Below are positions 4,696-5,993 of a stretch of DNA of 5,993 nt, piece after piece. Source of the DNA: Chitinophagia bacterium (GTDB taxonomy: Bacteria > Bacteroidota > Bacteroidia > Chitinophagales > Chitinophagaceae); the NCBI GenBank assembly GCA_010021705.1, contig RGMU01000103.1, positions 1 through 5,993 on the forward strand, read 5' to 3'. The first letter of the stretch is position 1, and the number at the start of each line of letters is the position of its first letter. The notes under the pieces are model-generated. The model was not told where the DNA came from and ran no database searches. It worked only from the letters and a program-made list of their open reading frames with translations. The position numbers and the translations under genes were made by a program.

Positions 4696-5988
4696 GCACA
4701 TATCTATTCCCCGCGCCATCTGTTATATACGCCAAATACACCCCCGGAGGTATGCCCGAAAGGGGCACATCTTGCAAAGGACGTGTTAATGGGGTGCGGA
4801 TAACTTCTTGCCCCATGAGGTTGCAGAGGGTGAAGGTGCAGCCGTGCCCACCGCTAATGGTAAGTACTTCTCTTGCCGGATTAGGGTAGAGGGCGAGCTT
4901 TTCCGTATTTAGTAGGGCTATGCCATTCACCTGCGGGGTATCAGGGTACACCCATACCTTGACGGTATCAAACGTAGAAGCCCCGCATAAGTCTAACCGC
5001 ACCACATAGCTTGTAGTAGTGGTGGGATGCACAAAAATAGTGCCCCCGCTATCTATGGCGGTACCACTACCCAACTGATACCAATAAGCAGGCACACCAT
5101 CACCACCACTTGCCACACCCAAGCGTGCCGTATCCCCCGCGCGCATGATAATGGTATCTCTACCCGCCTACGCCCGCGCATCTGCCGGCAGCACACTGAC
5201 ATCATCTACAAAATAGTACGCGTATAATGCACCGCGCCCAACAACGGTATCCCCGGTGCGTGTGTTAATACCCATACGCATAAAATGGCTACTGTCAAAA
5301 AATAACCCAATAGTAATAAACTTCTCCGTACCGTTGGCAGTGAAGCTACCCTGTATCTTTTCCCAATTTAGCGTATCCCATCGCACTACATTATCCACCA
5401 CCTGCGGCGTGCAGTGAGTTTGCGCTATGGCAGGATGCGTAGCGGTATCTATGCTACCGTCGTCCAAATAAGCCCCTATTTTATCTATGGCATACCATGT
5501 TAAGAATCGCGAGATACATAAAACGTTACGCAATAACGCCTGCCGGCTGTAAGTGTATTACTCAAACGACCCTGTAGGTGATTTTGCCATTCTGCACTGT
5601 TAATAGTAGAAGAATAATAATACCTATCATGAAAAAATACCATGCCTATCATGCCTGCGCCGCTACGCGGATATTGAAAGCCTTTTGCCTGTACCGGAGC
5701 ACCACCACCGGAACGACTTAAACCGCAAAAATGACAATATTCCGGAAATGGTTCCATATTACGGTCTCTACCAATCGCGAAAAAAGCACTATCCCCCCAC
5801 GCACCATAATTAGTGTCCAAATCGTCCCAGTAAGTAGCATCGCGCACATGGTCCCAAATAGTCGGACAACCTGTGTGAATCTCAAACGCTCCATTTAAAA
5901 CAATATTGCTTTGGGCAAAGCAACTTAAATAAGCACAGCAGAATACTGCTGTTAAGCACAAAATAGCACTACGGTGTATATGTTTCAT
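4673..5988 (-). pseudogene. Broken T9SS type A sorting-domain surface protein gene
   Basis: Three collinear pieces make one protein of about 439 codons. The first (5988-5500) has a signal peptide ending CFA before QSNIVLNGAFE, then CPTIWDHVRDATYW and a galactose-binding-like secreted region reaching RRYCVTFYVSRDS. A one-base loss near 5500-5505 puts a TAA in frame there; shifting to the next frame restores LTWYAIDKIGAYLDDG, which continues to YYFVDDVSVLPADARA. Then an in-frame TAG (5168-5170) interrupts, after which the same frame carries on AGRDTIIMRAGDTARLG through a PKD/Ig-like stretch (YWYQLGSG, TTTSYVVRLDLCG) to the C-terminal sorting domain, with LALYPNPAREVL, MGQEV, LSGIPPGVYLAYI and a final QLLMVNE. 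The total of 1316 nt is one short of a multiple of three. This would be a surface or secreted protein exported by type IX secretion; its ligand is unknown. Local GC is high (36 of 60 at 5101-5160). Only 5 nt lie upstream of the ATG, so the promoter is outside. A sequencing error could explain either lesion. Confidence 0.85.
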
Positions 5989-5993
5989 ATTAT

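Noticed and set aside
5168..5170. Amber codon read as pyrrolysine or by suppression
   Set aside because: Nothing in the window supports recoding, the same gene also has a frameshift, and all other genes here end in TAA or TGA normally, so decay or error is simpler.
5027..5227. Plus-strand frame opposite the T9SS pseudogene
   Set aside because: It is the complement of a GC-rich Thr/Pro coding stretch and spans the amber codon with no protein-like character.
5500..5510. Programmed -1 frameshift joining the two upstream pieces
   Set aside because: No slippery heptamer is visible at the shift and the later amber codon would still stop translation.

Overview
The window looks like a chromosomal segment of a Bacteroidota (Bacteroidetes) bacterium, probably a Chitinophagales/Sphingobacteriales-like lineage. 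The main signs are a truncated type IX secretion system (T9SS) C-terminal sorting domain protein, an N-terminus of the 'ASHIVGG' secreted-protein type common in gliding Bacteroidetes, a DUF4105 (Lnb_N) membrane protein, a Bacteroidetes-style SdhB, TAnnTTTG promoter motifs, and no Shine-Dalgarno sequences. The genus cannot be fixed from sequence reading alone.

Layout. Positions 1-3030 are all on the minus strand, in the order (5' to 3' of transcription) sdhB, DUF4105 membrane protein, alpha/beta hydrolase, and the start of a secreted protein that runs off the left edge. The last three overlap each other (20 nt and 4 nt) and form a tight operon; a hairpin after sdhB may partly separate it from them. 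From 3031 to 3237 is a divergent promoter region with a TAnnTTTG box facing each way. A class I fructose-bisphosphate aldolase (fbaB type) runs on the plus strand at 3238-4296 and ends at a strong intrinsic terminator. From 5988 down to 4673 on the minus strand is a broken T9SS surface-protein gene with one frameshift and one in-frame amber codon.

The convergent gap between the aldolase and the pseudogene (4297-4672) holds a stack of repeats: a CAGGAT-type degenerate repeat, a 126-nt inverted repeat whose two arms each carry their own small hairpin, a perfect 28-nt palindrome, and AT-rich ATTAAC repeats that run into the 3' end of the pseudogene.

Functionally, aldolase and SdhB are central carbon metabolism (glycolysis/gluconeogenesis and the succinate-fumarate step), transcribed back to back. 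The operon downstream of sdhB has no visible metabolic link to it. I found no convincing new multi-gene system. The most unusual content is the repeat stack, the decaying surface-protein gene, and sdhB standing apart from its usual sdhC-sdhA partners.
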